A DNA stretch of 64,000 nt from Flavobacterium branchiarum (GTDB lineage Bacteria > Bacteroidota > Bacteroidia > Flavobacteriales > Flavobacteriaceae), in assembly GCF_030409845.1 (NCBI RefSeq), contig NZ_JAUFQQ010000003.1, positions 124,001 through 188,000 of the forward strand. The letters are read 5' to 3'. Numbering within the stretch: position 1 is the first letter of the stretch; the number at the start of each line of letters is the position of its first letter. Of this stretch, positions 1 to 9,042 are shown piece by piece. Made by a program: the position numbers and the translations under genes. The notes beneath the pieces were generated by a model. The model was not told where the DNA came from. It did no database searches and was given only the letters and a program-made list of their open reading frames with translations.

Positions 1-580
1 GGACAAATTAAGAGAAAATGGTAAAGAGCCAATTTCTCCTATGAAACAAGCAATTGGTTTAGCATTAATCGCATTGAGTTATTTTATCATTGCTTACAAT
101 GTGAAAGATCTTGGTAACACTGGTCTTTTAGCGATCAAATGGTTAATCCTTTTATATTTAATTCAAACTTTTGCTGAGTTGTGTTTATCACCAATCGGAT
201 TATCATTGGTGGGTAAATTATCACCAAAACGTTTTTCATCATTACTTTTCGGAGTATTCTTCTTGTCTAATGCAGCAGGATACGCTTTATCAGGAACTTT
301 GGGATCTATCATGCCTGCAACAGGTGAGAAGTTTGTAAAAGCTAAAGATTTGGGAATCGAGTTGCAACCTATTTTAGATAAAACTGTTGTTGCAACTCCT
401 GAACAATTACAGATCTTAGAAGCAAATCAAATTAGTGCAACAAATCCAGTTTTTGCTGGTTTTGAAATTCATAATCTTTTTGAGTTTTTCATGGTTTTCG
501 TAATCTTAACAGGAATCGCCGCAGTAATCTTATTTGCATTGACTCCTTTATTAAAGAAAATGATGCACGGTATTCGTTAA
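1..580 (+). CDS. POT family peptide transporter, C-terminal part (partial)
   Basis: C-terminal part of a proton-coupled oligopeptide transporter (POT/PTR2 branch of the major facilitator superfamily), an inner-membrane importer of di- and tripeptides. The frame is open from base 2, so the gene begins before the window and the ATG at 41 is internal. About 192 residues are visible: several hydrophobic helices, the late family motif ELCLSPIGLS followed by VGKLSPKR, and a soluble loop of about 50 residues before the last helix. Two further POT genes follow on the same strand with matching late motifs, so this is the first of a tandem trio. Family assignment is firm; substrate is inferred. Confidence 0.9.
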   Translation, partial: DKLRENGKEPISPMKQAIGLALIALSYFIIAYNVKDLGNTGLLAIKWLILLYLIQTFAELCLSPIGLSLVGKLSPKRFSSLLFGVFFLSNAAGYALSGTLGSIMPATGEKFVKAKDLGIELQPILDKTVVATPEQLQILEANQISATNPVFAGFEIHNLFEFFMVFVILTGIAAVILFALTPLLKKMMHGIR

Positions 581-656
581 TTAATAAAACCCTAATAGCT
601 ATTACCTATCCGATTTATTTGGGTAGGTAATTTTTTAATTTTGAACCTATTTTATT

Positions 657-2315
657 ATGTGGAAAAATCACCCAAAAGCTTTACCTTTTTTATTTTTATC
701 TGAAATGTGGGAACGTTTCGGTTATTATTTAATGATTGGAATTTTTACTTTATATCTAAAAGATGTAGAGGCAGGGTTTGCAATGACCGAGAAAGAAGCT
801 TCTGATTTGTACGGAACTTTTATTGCACTTGTTTTTTTAACACCTTTTATTGGTGGTTTGATTGCAGATAGATATTTGGGTTATAAAAACTCAATTATCC
901 TTGGTGGATTGATGATGGGTGTTGGTTATTTTATGATGGGAATTCATAGTTTAACAATGTTATATGTGGCGATGACGCTGGTTATTATTGGTAACGGTTT
1001 TTTTAAACCAAATATTTCTACGCTTCTTGGAAACTTCTATGATGAAGAGAAATACAAGGATAAGAAAGATGAAGGATACAATATTTTCTATATGGGAATT
1101 AACGTTGGTGCTTTCATTTGTAATTTCTTTGGAGCAGCTTTACAAATACTTCTAGGATGGCATTATGCTTTTATGGCGGCAGGATTAGGAATGTTTATTG
1201 GTGTGATTGTTTTTATGTTAGGTACTAAACATTATGGTAACAAAACAGAGAAAAAAGGAATTCAAGAAGGGGATATGCCATTTTCAAAAATTGTATTGTA
1301 CATCCTTGTTCCTTCTATCGTATTTGGTGTTATAGGTTGGATGCTAAAAGGGGTACAGTCTGATCTGAATTTAGATAGCTCAATTTTTGGCTCAGATAGT
1401 ACAGATGCCTTTATTTTTGCTTGTATTCCTGTAATCTATTTTTATGGAAGTTTGTATTTTAAAGCCAAAGCAGAAGATAAACGTCAAATAGGAGCGTTAC
1501 TTTCTATTTTTGCTGTGGTAATTTTATTTTGGGCCGTTTTTAAATTAAATGGATCTGCACTGACTACTTGGGCAGACCGTTACACGGATAGAGAAATTAC
1601 TGGAACGACACAAACTGTTTTCAATAAATTGAAATTGGCAAAAGAGGTTAAGTACGCAAAAGACTCAACCGAATTATACGATGCTAGTTTTAGACTTCAA
1701 AAAGAAAATGGGGAAGTTGTAAAAACGGTAGATCATCCTGTCTATTTCAGAAACGTAGCCGAGGATAAAAAACCAACTGAAGGATCAACTGTCTCTATTT
1801 GGGCGACCAATTTAAGTCAGTCAATAAATCCTGGTTGGGTAATTATTTTGACTCCTTTGGTGGTTGCATTTTTTACTTTTCTTCGTAGCAGAAAAAAAGA
1901 ACCAAGTACGCCAACAAAAATTGCATTTGGATTATTGATTTCGGCATTATCTGTTTTGGTAATGATTGCAGCTGTTCATATAGGTGGCAATGGGGCCGAA
2001 AAAGTATCTGTTTGGTGGTTGGTTGCTAATTATGGAATTATTACAATAGGAGAACTATTTTTGAGTCCTATGGGATTGTCAATTGTATCCAAGCTATCTC
2101 CCAAAAATATTACCGCTTTAATGATGGGTGGTTGGTTCTTATCAACATCAATTGGAAATAAGTTAAGTGGCGTTTTGGCTAGTATGTGGGATCAATATGA
2201 TAACAAAATGAATTTTTTCTGGGTGAACTTTGCTTTATTAATGTTTGCTACAATATTAATGTTCGCTTTGGTGAAAAATTTAAATAAAGTGATGAAAGAT
2301 CACGGGATTAATTAA
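657..2315 (+). CDS. POT family proton-dependent oligopeptide transporter
   Basis: Full-length inner-membrane POT/PTR2 symporter of 552 residues, expected to import di- and tripeptides with protons. The proton-coupling ExxER motif is present in helix 1 (EMWERFGYY, about residues 15-23), followed by GGLIADRYLG near 63-72 and FFKPN near 118. A hydrophilic stretch of about 90 residues around positions 300-390 separates two helices, an insert seen in many Bacteroidota members. The late motif ELFLSPMGLS matches the upstream copy. Only 13 bases without a hairpin separate its stop from the next gene, so the two are probably cotranscribed. Confidence 0.93.
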   Translation: MWKNHPKALPFLFLSEMWERFGYYLMIGIFTLYLKDVEAGFAMTEKEASDLYGTFIALVFLTPFIGGLIADRYLGYKNSIILGGLMMGVGYFMMGIHSLTMLYVAMTLVIIGNGFFKPNISTLLGNFYDEEKYKDKKDEGYNIFYMGINVGAFICNFFGAALQILLGWHYAFMAAGLGMFIGVIVFMLGTKHYGNKTEKKGIQEGDMPFSKIVLYILVPSIVFGVIGWMLKGVQSDLNLDSSIFGSDSTDAFIFACIPVIYFYGSLYFKAKAEDKRQIGALLSIFAVVILFWAVFKLNGSALTTWADRYTDREITGTTQTVFNKLKLAKEVKYAKDSTELYDASFRLQKENGEVVKTVDHPVYFRNVAEDKKPTEGSTVSIWATNLSQSINPGWVIILTPLVVAFFTFLRSRKKEPSTPTKIAFGLLISALSVLVMIAAVHIGGNGAEKVSVWWLVANYGIITIGELFLSPMGLSIVSKLSPKNITALMMGGWFLSTSIGNKLSGVLASMWDQYDNKMNFFWVNFALLMFATILMFALVKNLNKVMKDHGIN

Positions 2316-2328
2316 TTATTACAAATAA

Positions 2329-4131
2329 ATGGAGCAGAATATTAGTTTAGAACAGATACAAAACTTTAAAGGGAAATACCCTAAACAATTGTGGTATTTG
2401 TTTTTTAGCGAAATGTGGGAACGTTTTTGTTTCTACGGAATGAGAGGGATGTTGGTTGTATTTATGGTTGGCCAACTAGGAATGAATGAGAGAGTTGCTA
2501 ATTTACAATACGGTGCTACACAAGCTTTTGTTTATGCATTTACTTTTATTGGAGGAATGTTTGCAGACAAAATATTAGGCTATCGAAAGTCTCTTTTTTG
2601 GGGAGGTTTATTGATGATAGTTGGAAGTGTAATTTTGGCTATTGATCCTAAACAGTTTTTCTTTTTTGGAATTAGTTTTACTATCATTGGAACTGGTTTT
2701 TTTAAGCCAAATATATCTACAATGGTTGGACAACTTTACAAAGAAGGAGATACGAGAGTAGATGCTGGATTTTCGCTGTTCTATGCAGGAGTTAATTTAG
2801 GAGCTTTAATTGGAGGATACATTTGTATTGCTGTTGCCAATGGGTCTCTGTGGGAGTCATTTGTTCCAGTTGCGTATCGTTGGAATTATGCCTTCGGTTT
2901 TGCTTCAATAGTTATGGTTATAAGTTTGTTAACTTTTACACAAACGCAAAAAAGTTTAGGAGAAATTGGACTTTCCCCTTTGCGACATTTAGAGAAGCCG
3001 AAAAGACGAATATTAGAGATTGTAACCTATGCTAGTTCATTGGTTGTAATTCCAATCATTATGAAGATGGTTTCTAATACTGAGTATACAGATGTATTCA
3101 TGTTTATAATTGGACCATTTGCATTAATGTATTTGTTCTATGAAATGGCATCGTTAAGTAATAATGATGATTCGAATATGTTCTCTTTTAACGGAAAAAT
3201 ATCTAGAATTTATTATTTCTTATGTTTCAGTTGTATTGCTTTACCATTGTTTTTCTTAAGACATTATTTTGTAGATAACATTGTTTTTGTATTGTTAACA
3301 CTTCCTTTATTATGGTTGTTGTTTTCTTTGGGAGCAAAAAGATGTAATGATATAGGAATAAGCAGATTTATTATTTTAATTCCTTTTTCAAGTATTTATT
3401 TTTTCTTCAAAAAAGGCACAGCTGATTTAGAAGGGGGTAAAAACCTAAAAAGTTCAGAGATAAAGAAACTGATAGCAGCTTTAGTATTTATATTGTTTTC
3501 TATTTTCTTCTGGGCTTTCTTTGAACAAAGCGGAGGCTCATTAAGTTTATTTGCTTTAAACAACTTAGATAATACTGTTTTAGGTGTTACACTTGATCCA
3601 AATGGCGTTAACAATTCAGCTAATTCACTTTTTGTAATTATTTTTGCAGCTTTGGTAGGTTTAGTTTGGTTATGGATGTCTAAACGTAAAATCGAACCGA
3701 ATACAGTCATTAAATTTGGACTGGCATTTTTGTTTCTTGCTGGTGGTTTCTGGGTGTTTTATTATACTAAATTCTTCGCTGGACCTGATGGGAGAACCTC
3801 TTTAGGGTTGTTTACTTTTGGTTGGTTTATAATTACTTTTGGTGAACTTTGTTTATCTCCTATTGGTATGTCGGCAATGACTAAACTATCTCCTTTAAAA
3901 ACCCAAGCTGTTATAATGGGAATGTGGTTTTTGGCTAGTGCTTATGGTCAGTATTTTGCTGGATTACTTGGTGCTAACATTGCAGAAGCTTCGGAAAATG
4001 CAACTAATCTAGAAAAACTAAATGTATACGCAGACGGATATAAACAGTTAGGTATTTACGCTTTGATTGCAGGAGTTGTTCTAATTCTGATTTCTCCACT
4101 TATTAAAAAATTAATGCAAGAAGTTAAATAG
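2329..4131 (+). CDS. POT family peptide transporter with DUF805-like insert
   Basis: Third tandem POT/PTR2 peptide transporter, 600 residues. It carries the helix-1 motif EMWERFCFYGMRG, the GGMFADKILGYRKS loop and FFKPN. Unlike its neighbours it has, at about residues 285-370, a segment that reads like a DUF805 membrane domain: FNGKISRIYYF at the start, then GAKRCNDIGISRF, then a GTADLEGG tail. DUF805 proteins usually show GR(I)SR..Y.., RRLHDIG.SG and GT.G.N.YG at these places. The insert lies between the two transporter halves and adds three or four hydrophobic stretches. Its role is unknown; it may be an adaptor or regulatory membrane module. The DUF805 match is from motif reading only. Confidence 0.9.
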   Translation: MEQNISLEQIQNFKGKYPKQLWYLFFSEMWERFCFYGMRGMLVVFMVGQLGMNERVANLQYGATQAFVYAFTFIGGMFADKILGYRKSLFWGGLLMIVGSVILAIDPKQFFFFGISFTIIGTGFFKPNISTMVGQLYKEGDTRVDAGFSLFYAGVNLGALIGGYICIAVANGSLWESFVPVAYRWNYAFGFASIVMVISLLTFTQTQKSLGEIGLSPLRHLEKPKRRILEIVTYASSLVVIPIIMKMVSNTEYTDVFMFIIGPFALMYLFYEMASLSNNDDSNMFSFNGKISRIYYFLCFSCIALPLFFLRHYFVDNIVFVLLTLPLLWLLFSLGAKRCNDIGISRFIILIPFSSIYFFFKKGTADLEGGKNLKSSEIKKLIAALVFILFSIFFWAFFEQSGGSLSLFALNNLDNTVLGVTLDPNGVNNSANSLFVIIFAALVGLVWLWMSKRKIEPNTVIKFGLAFLFLAGGFWVFYYTKFFAGPDGRTSLGLFTFGWFIITFGELCLSPIGMSAMTKLSPLKTQAVIMGMWFLASAYGQYFAGLLGANIAEASENATNLEKLNVYADGYKQLGIYALIAGVVLILISPLIKKLMQEVK

Positions 4132-4155
4132 GAAATATTTCAGGTTTAATTTTAT

Positions 4156-4163
4156 TAAATTTG
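4156..4163 (+). promoter_or_regulatory. Probable minus-7 promoter element, thioredoxin gene
   Basis: The octamer TAAATTTG fits the Bacteroidota primary-sigma consensus TAnnTTTG and sits 20 bases before the ATG at 4184. No clear TTG minus-33 box is visible, so support is moderate. Confidence 0.45.
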
Positions 4164-4183
4164 CTGAATAAAATAAAAAGTAG

Positions 4184-4651
4184 ATGAGAAAGATATTTAT
4201 TACATTAATGCTAGTATTAGGCTCCTTTGCGGTACAAGCACAAGAACTTAAATGGTACACCGATGTAAATGAAGCTATAGCTGTAAGTAATAAGAATAAA
4301 AAACCGATGTTATTATTTTTTACAGGAAGTGATTGGTGCGGATGGTGTATTCGTTTACAAAGCGAAGTTTTAAAAACTGCTGAGTTTAATAAATGGGCAA
4401 AAGATAACGTTGTCTTAGTAGAACTTGATTTCCCTAGAAGAACAGCTCAAACACCAGAACTAAAAGCTCAAAATAATCAATTACAACAGGTTTTTGGTAT
4501 CCAAGGCTTTCCAACAGTTTATTTTACTAATGCTGAGAGTAAGGACGGAAAGGTTAATTTTCAAGGATTGGGTACTACAGGTTATGTAGCAGGTGGTCCT
4601 TCGGCATGGCTTGCAGTTGCTAATGGGATTGTTAATCCAGTAAAAAAGTAA
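4184..4651 (+). CDS. Secreted thioredoxin-fold protein with CGWC active site
   Basis: Periplasmic thioredoxin-like protein of 155 residues (thioredoxin_7/DUF255-like). A signal peptide spans about residues 1-19, ending in VQAQ. The redox motif is WCGWC at about residues 51-55, and the cis-proline loop reads GFPTVYF. After signal removal it would act on exported proteins as a disulfide reductase or isomerase; the substrate is unknown. A promoter octamer precedes it and a strong hairpin terminator follows, so it is a one-gene transcript. A related protein without the cysteines follows downstream at 4879. Confidence 0.88.
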   Translation: MRKIFITLMLVLGSFAVQAQELKWYTDVNEAIAVSNKNKKPMLLFFTGSDWCGWCIRLQSEVLKTAEFNKWAKDNVVLVELDFPRRTAQTPELKAQNNQLQQVFGIQGFPTVYFTNAESKDGKVNFQGLGTTGYVAGGPSAWLAVANGIVNPVKK

Positions 4652-4687
4652 TTAAATAGTTCGAGTAACTATTATAATAAATAAGTG

Positions 4688-4724
4688 AAGCTCTTTTCGG
4701 TTAATCCGAAAAGAGCTTTTTTTT
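4688..4724 (+). terminator. Rho-independent terminator
   Basis: Perfect 13-bp stem (4688-4700 with 4706-4718), 5-base loop and a T run, immediately after the thioredoxin-like gene. Confidence 0.9.
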
Positions 4725-4878
4725 ATTACGATAATGTCTTCTGTTTCTTTCTAGTAGGGATTTAAATGTGTAAATAGTAATGTGTTGTTTATAATTTATG
4801 TTTAGTCTTAAATAAATTTGGATAATTGAAATTTAATGTTAATTTCGTTTAACCTAACTAACCATATCCAAATTTACT

Positions 4879-5334
4879 ATGATTAAAAAATTACTTATGT
4901 TCGCATTCTTTTTAGGCTTTTTTACTGCTCAATCTCAAAATCTAGTTTGGAAAACTTCTATTGCTGATGGTATTGAAGCTAGTAATAAATTAAAAAAGCC
5001 GATGTTGATTTTATTTACAGCAGAAAATTATTCTCATAATTTAGAGAACGAAATAATGAAAACTTTAGATTTTGCGCTTTGGTCAAGAGATAATGTTGTT
5101 TTAGTAAAATTAGATTTATCCGACAATAATGCTTCTGATAGTGATAAAGAGCAAAATATTAAGTTGAAGAATGCTTTTGGAATTCAAGAGTATCCAGAAG
5201 TATGTTTTGCCAATGCTGTTATTAGAAAAACCAAAACTACATTTGGGTCATTGGGTAAGATGACTTATACGTCGGGAGGAGTAAAGGTTTGGATCTCTGA
5301 AGCAAATACACTTTTACATTCAAGCGAATTTTAA
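4879..5334 (+). CDS. Secreted thioredoxin-fold protein lacking the CxxC motif
   Basis: Paralogue of the preceding gene, 151 residues, with a signal peptide (about 1-19) and the same layout: a conserved KKPMLILFTA strand, then WSRDNVVLVKLDL, then GIQEYPEVCFANA as the cis-proline region. The position of CGWC is occupied by AENYSHN, so no dithiol centre remains; the only visible cysteine is near the cis-proline. It cannot be a conventional oxidoreductase. It could be a non-catalytic binding partner or chaperone. The intact reading frame and signal peptide argue against simple decay. A TAAATTTG promoter octamer lies at 4813-4820. Confidence 0.8.
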   Translation: MIKKLLMFAFFLGFFTAQSQNLVWKTSIADGIEASNKLKKPMLILFTAENYSHNLENEIMKTLDFALWSRDNVVLVKLDLSDNNASDSDKEQNIKLKNAFGIQEYPEVCFANAVIRKTKTTFGSLGKMTYTSGGVKVWISEANTLLHSSEF

Positions 5335-5415
5335 CTTTGTGTAATTGAGATTTAACAACTTTATTTGATCTTTTATGAAAGCCACTTTATGTTTTATTTT
5401 AATTGTGTTATTTTA

Positions 5416-7452
5416 TTAATTCAATTTATAGAATCCCTTTTCATTGGTAGAATGAAAAGGGATTTTTTCATTCCTGCATGTCTTCCTCCAGTATTCCTGT
5501 ACTGATTTGTAGTTTGTACCGTCGGCAATAACCATTTTTGGTTGGATTGTTTTTAGTAATCTTTCAAAATTTATTTTAGGTGATTGTATAATTAATATGA
5601 TATCTGGTTTTATTTTATTAGAATATATTCCGCTACTATCAATAATTAAGATTTTATTACCTTTAAAATAAGCTATGTTTTGTAGCTGTTCTATACTTGT
5701 TAGATTTCCAAAATTACCTACTAAATAGGATTTTAAGGCGTAATTATTATCAGTAGTATTCGTTGCGGTATCTGTTGTGAATAGCGTCACAGATCTCCCA
5801 GTTTTTTCTGTTATTTGAGAATTTTTAGTTAGATTGTAAATGATCCATTCTTTTTGTGTTTCAGTTTTTTTTTGATTTATAATACACGTAATTTGTAGTA
5901 ATATTATTGAAGTTAGTGTTAGTATTAATTTTGTAAAATTGGGTTTCTTGAGCCAAATAACTCCGGTTATAATTAAGAGATAAGACGAAATTAGTAAGTA
6001 GGTATTAAATGGAATATCACGTATTACGAAACTTTCGAAGGAAGCAACGATGTTTATTATTTTATTTAAATAAAAGATACTTTTTTCTAGTAGTTGTACT
6101 AGTAATGAAGGTGCACTATTAAAAGCAGCTAAAATCATTACTATAATTCCTAAAATCATAATAACACTTAAAAAAGGCATAATTACGATATTGGCAACAA
6201 AAAACAGACCTGGAAACTGATGAAAATAATATAGGCATATCGGTAATGTGCCTATTTGTGCTGCAAAAGAGACTGTAAGTGCATTCCAAATTGTAGTCGT
6301 GAATTTGTGTTTTGGTGACCATATTTTTTTTAATATTGGCTGAAACCAAACAATAAAAAACAAGGCTAAGTAACTTAACTGAAATCCTACGTCAAATATA
6401 AAGGCAGGTTTAAATAGGAGTAGAAAGAATATCGAAACCAATAAGGTATGGTAAATGTTTACACTTCTTCTTAAATGCATTCCCAGTGCTACAAACGAAA
6501 ACATTACTACTGATCGTAACACTGAAGGTGAAAATCCCGAAATTACTGCAAAAGCGAATAACAAAACAATGATGGAGATGAGCTTTATTAATGATCCTTT
6601 TTTGGTATTAGGAATTGGTTTGAAGACATAAGTTATGAAAATCAATATATAGCCTACATGAAGTCCCGAAACAGATAATATATGGGTGACACCAGCATAT
6701 TGATAATCTTTTATTATTTCAGGAGTTATATCTTGTTGTTGGCCTAAAATAAGTGCAAGTGCCACATTCATTTCGGTCTTGTTGAAACCATTGTCCTCAA
6801 GATTAGCAATGATTTTTTTTCGTATACCAGCCGCGTAGTACCAAATGTTTTTCTCCGTTTTTGTGCTTAGAGCTATGTCACTTTTTTGGATATATAATTG
6901 GGCGTAGATATTTTTATTATTTAAGTAGTTACTGTAATCAAATTGATTTGGGTTTTTGAGAACGCTGTTTTTAGATAATTGTCCTTTAACCCTAATACAA
7001 TTCCCTATATCTAAATTTAATTGAGTACTATCTTTTTTGATGTTCACTACAATTTTACCCGAAATTGGATTTCGATTGATTTGTTTTATTGTAGCTATGT
7101 ATCGATCACTGTAATTATTGCTTTTTAATTTTTCATTAATAATAAAATCTATCAAATGAGGTTGGTCGTAGATGTCTTTATAATTAGTATAGTTGCTTTT
7201 TCTAAATGATTCGTTATGTAGCGTTTGAGTTAATAGTCCGATGCAAAAAGATAAGAGGTATGTTGTAATTGCAAAGTAAGTAACTCTATTTTTTTTATTA
7301 GTTGTGTAATAGTAAGAAGTATAAAATAGTACTACCGCAACAGCAAGGATTATTAATGTATAAACTACGGTAAGTTTCATGTAGTTGGTTAGTAAAATAC
7401 CTAAGATAAAGTTCAATGTTATTCGAGCTAAAGGAAAATCTAATACTTTCAT
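5416..7452 (-). CDS. comEC: ComEC/Rec2-family competence membrane protein
   Basis: Inner-membrane channel for taking up transforming DNA, 678 residues. Order visible: N-terminal hydrophobic helices, a soluble DUF4131-type beta region (about 100-200), then the Competence domain with the signature HILSVSGLHVGYI near residue 260 and many helices to about 520. The C-terminal 150 residues (GNKILIIDSSG, PDIILIIQSP, KMVIADGTN) resemble only the last part of the metallo-beta-lactamase domain present in long ComEC proteins, without its HxHxDH metal motif, so this is a short form. The minus-strand terminator at 7496-7534 separates it from the upstream operon. Confidence 0.88.
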   Translation of the reverse strand: MKVLDFPLARITLNFILGILLTNYMKLTVVYTLIILAVAVVLFYTSYYYTTNKKNRVTYFAITTYLLSFCIGLLTQTLHNESFRKSNYTNYKDIYDQPHLIDFIINEKLKSNNYSDRYIATIKQINRNPISGKIVVNIKKDSTQLNLDIGNCIRVKGQLSKNSVLKNPNQFDYSNYLNNKNIYAQLYIQKSDIALSTKTEKNIWYYAAGIRKKIIANLEDNGFNKTEMNVALALILGQQQDITPEIIKDYQYAGVTHILSVSGLHVGYILIFITYVFKPIPNTKKGSLIKLISIIVLLFAFAVISGFSPSVLRSVVMFSFVALGMHLRRSVNIYHTLLVSIFFLLLFKPAFIFDVGFQLSYLALFFIVWFQPILKKIWSPKHKFTTTIWNALTVSFAAQIGTLPICLYYFHQFPGLFFVANIVIMPFLSVIMILGIIVMILAAFNSAPSLLVQLLEKSIFYLNKIINIVASFESFVIRDIPFNTYLLISSYLLIITGVIWLKKPNFTKLILTLTSIILLQITCIINQKKTETQKEWIIYNLTKNSQITEKTGRSVTLFTTDTATNTTDNNYALKSYLVGNFGNLTSIEQLQNIAYFKGNKILIIDSSGIYSNKIKPDIILIIQSPKINFERLLKTIQPKMVIADGTNYKSVQEYWRKTCRNEKIPFHSTNEKGFYKLN
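5432..5467 (+). terminator. Rho-independent terminator inside the comEC 3' end
   Basis: Perfect 14-bp stem (5432-5445 with 5451-5464) with loop GGTAG and a T run on the plus strand, suited to end transcription of the gene at 4879. It lies inside the last codons of the convergent comEC gene, whose stop is at 5416. Confidence 0.8.
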
Positions 7453-7495
7453 GTAGCAAAAATACTATTTTAATGTAAGAAATAACTCTAATTAA

Positions 7496-7534
7496 AATAA
7501 AAACCTGACAAGCTTTTACTTGTCAGGTTTTTAT
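7496..7534 (-). terminator. Terminator after the DUF1266 operon
   Basis: 12-bp perfect stem (7501-7512 with 7519-7530), 6-base loop and T-rich flanks on both strands. It ends the minus-strand operon 9495-7613 before comEC. Confidence 0.85.
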
Positions 7535-7612
7535 TTTAATCGGTAGAATGCTACTATTGCATGTATTTAATCTGGTAACTACTAAATTCTGAATTTGAAC
7601 CAAAATAATTTT

Positions 7613-8326
7613 CTATAAGTACTTTTTATTTTTTAATGGACTTTTTTCATTGTTAAGCAAATCAGCTGCTATTTGAATCATTCCGCTGTTATTAGCGCCA
7701 CCCCAAATTGCTCTACCAAAAATATAACTATTGGTATATTCTTGCCAAGTACTGCAATATTTTTTTAATTCTGCGTAGGATTTAGCAATGTATTCTTTAA
7801 GTTCTTTTTCTGAAAGATAACCTAATTCAAAACAGCAGCGGGATAAAAAAACACCTCTCCCATAGTTCCAAGCACTGTCCTTCGCTTTTTTAAGTTGCGA
7901 AAAATCAGTAATAAGATTTTGTTCTATAAGTTCAGGTACAATATTGTTCATCTTTCGATACAAATCTAAGTAATAATCAAAAGTAGCTTTGTCATTTGAT
8001 AAACCTGACTTCAAAATTTCTACATAATTTTGTTTGTCTTCAACTGCTTTGTACACAATTTCGATGTAATCATCTTGATTTTTATAGTGTAAATCGTGTA
8101 GTACTTCTAAAGCATCTTTTTGGTTATAAATTCCCCAATAGGTTTCTATTAATTTCGTTATGTCAGATTTATTTAAACCCGTTTCATAAGAGTTTAAGTA
8201 GGCTGATTGTTGTTCTGCATACATGGAGCCCACGAGTAAAAAATCTAACTCCTGACCTGTTACAGGATTTTTATCATTTAATCGAATGCTTTTAAAAGTG
8301 TTTAGTAATTTTGAAAAAATTCCCAT
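7613..8326 (-). CDS. DUF1266 domain protein
   Basis: Cytoplasmic protein of 237 residues with the DUF1266 pattern: YWGIYNQKDALEVLHDL (about 67-83) and, later, YGRGVFLSRCCFELGYLSE and FGRAIWGG. These W/D and R/G-rich helices are the family hallmark; the biochemical role is unknown. It is the last gene of a three-gene minus-strand operon, four bases after the stop of the next gene upstream. Its partners are a membrane-anchored protein (8331) and a small secreted/anchored protein (9043), hinting at an envelope function. This grouping is inference from spacing only. Confidence 0.75.
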   Translation of the reverse strand: MGIFSKLLNTFKSIRLNDKNPVTGQELDFLLVGSMYAEQQSAYLNSYETGLNKSDITKLIETYWGIYNQKDALEVLHDLHYKNQDDYIEIVYKAVEDKQNYVEILKSGLSNDKATFDYYLDLYRKMNNIVPELIEQNLITDFSQLKKAKDSAWNYGRGVFLSRCCFELGYLSEKELKEYIAKSYAELKKYCSTWQEYTNSYIFGRAIWGGANNSGMIQIAADLLNNEKSPLKNKKYL

Positions 8327-8330
8327 ATCA

Positions 8331-9029
8331 TTAAGCTACTTTTAAATTCGGAAATTTACTTTGCAAAACCGGAATAAATCTTTCGCCTACTACTTGGTAT
8401 TTTGCTCTTGTTGTAAATTGTTTTTTTACATTCAAAAGATCTGTTGGATCCGGTGTGTAATTTAACCTATCGTGAATTTCAAGCGACAAAGGATTGCCAT
8501 CTATATTAAATGTAATGATATGCGTTTTTGGTAGGTATTCTTCTGAAGCTTTTGAATAAACTGCAACTTCTGATTTTAGAATGCCTCCATATTTTAATTG
8601 TGCTTCCTCTATACGAAAATTATCAAATACAATATGTTCGTCTAATTCTCCAACAGTATCTGTGCTAAAAAAATGTAGATCATTTCCGCTCAAGACCCAA
8701 AAACAATCGGTTTCTATTGTTTTTAGTTTTACACCTATTGCAGATAAAGCAATGTTTTTTATACCATCAGTAGCAATTTCTTGAAGTTTATTAGATGTAG
8801 ATTGTGGTACAGATGCCGAAGTATAGGCATCTATAGATTTTCCTTTCATCCATTGTTTTAATTGAGAGAAATCTTTAGCTAAAAGTTCTTGATTGTAAAC
8901 GTCGTACTTATTTCTTTCTGCATCTAAGTCGATTTCTGATTTTACTGCTTTATGTTTTTTATTCATATAAATCATAAAACAGATACCAGCAATTACTATA
9001 ACAACTGGAATTAAATATAATGTATTCAT
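8331..9029 (-). CDS. Membrane-anchored protein of unknown function
   Basis: Protein of 232 residues that I do not recognise. A single N-terminal hydrophobic helix (about 3-20, LIPVVIVIAGICFMIYM) is followed by lysines and a soluble domain, suggesting a membrane anchor. The soluble part contains a central segment (AIGVKLKTIETDCFWVLSGNDLHFFSTDT) and a beta-rich C-terminal half, reminiscent of PH-like domains that compare a stored value with a lipid or protein, but this is speculative. It is the middle gene of the operon and is tightly spaced with both neighbours. Confidence 0.7.
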   Translation of the reverse strand: MNTLYLIPVVIVIAGICFMIYMNKKHKAVKSEIDLDAERNKYDVYNQELLAKDFSQLKQWMKGKSIDAYTSASVPQSTSNKLQEIATDGIKNIALSAIGVKLKTIETDCFWVLSGNDLHFFSTDTVGELDEHIVFDNFRIEEAQLKYGGILKSEVAVYSKASEEYLPKTHIITFNIDGNPLSLEIHDRLNYTPDPTDLLNVKKQFTTRAKYQVVGERFIPVLQSKFPNLKVA

Positions 9030-9042
9030 AAGGTCGACTAAT

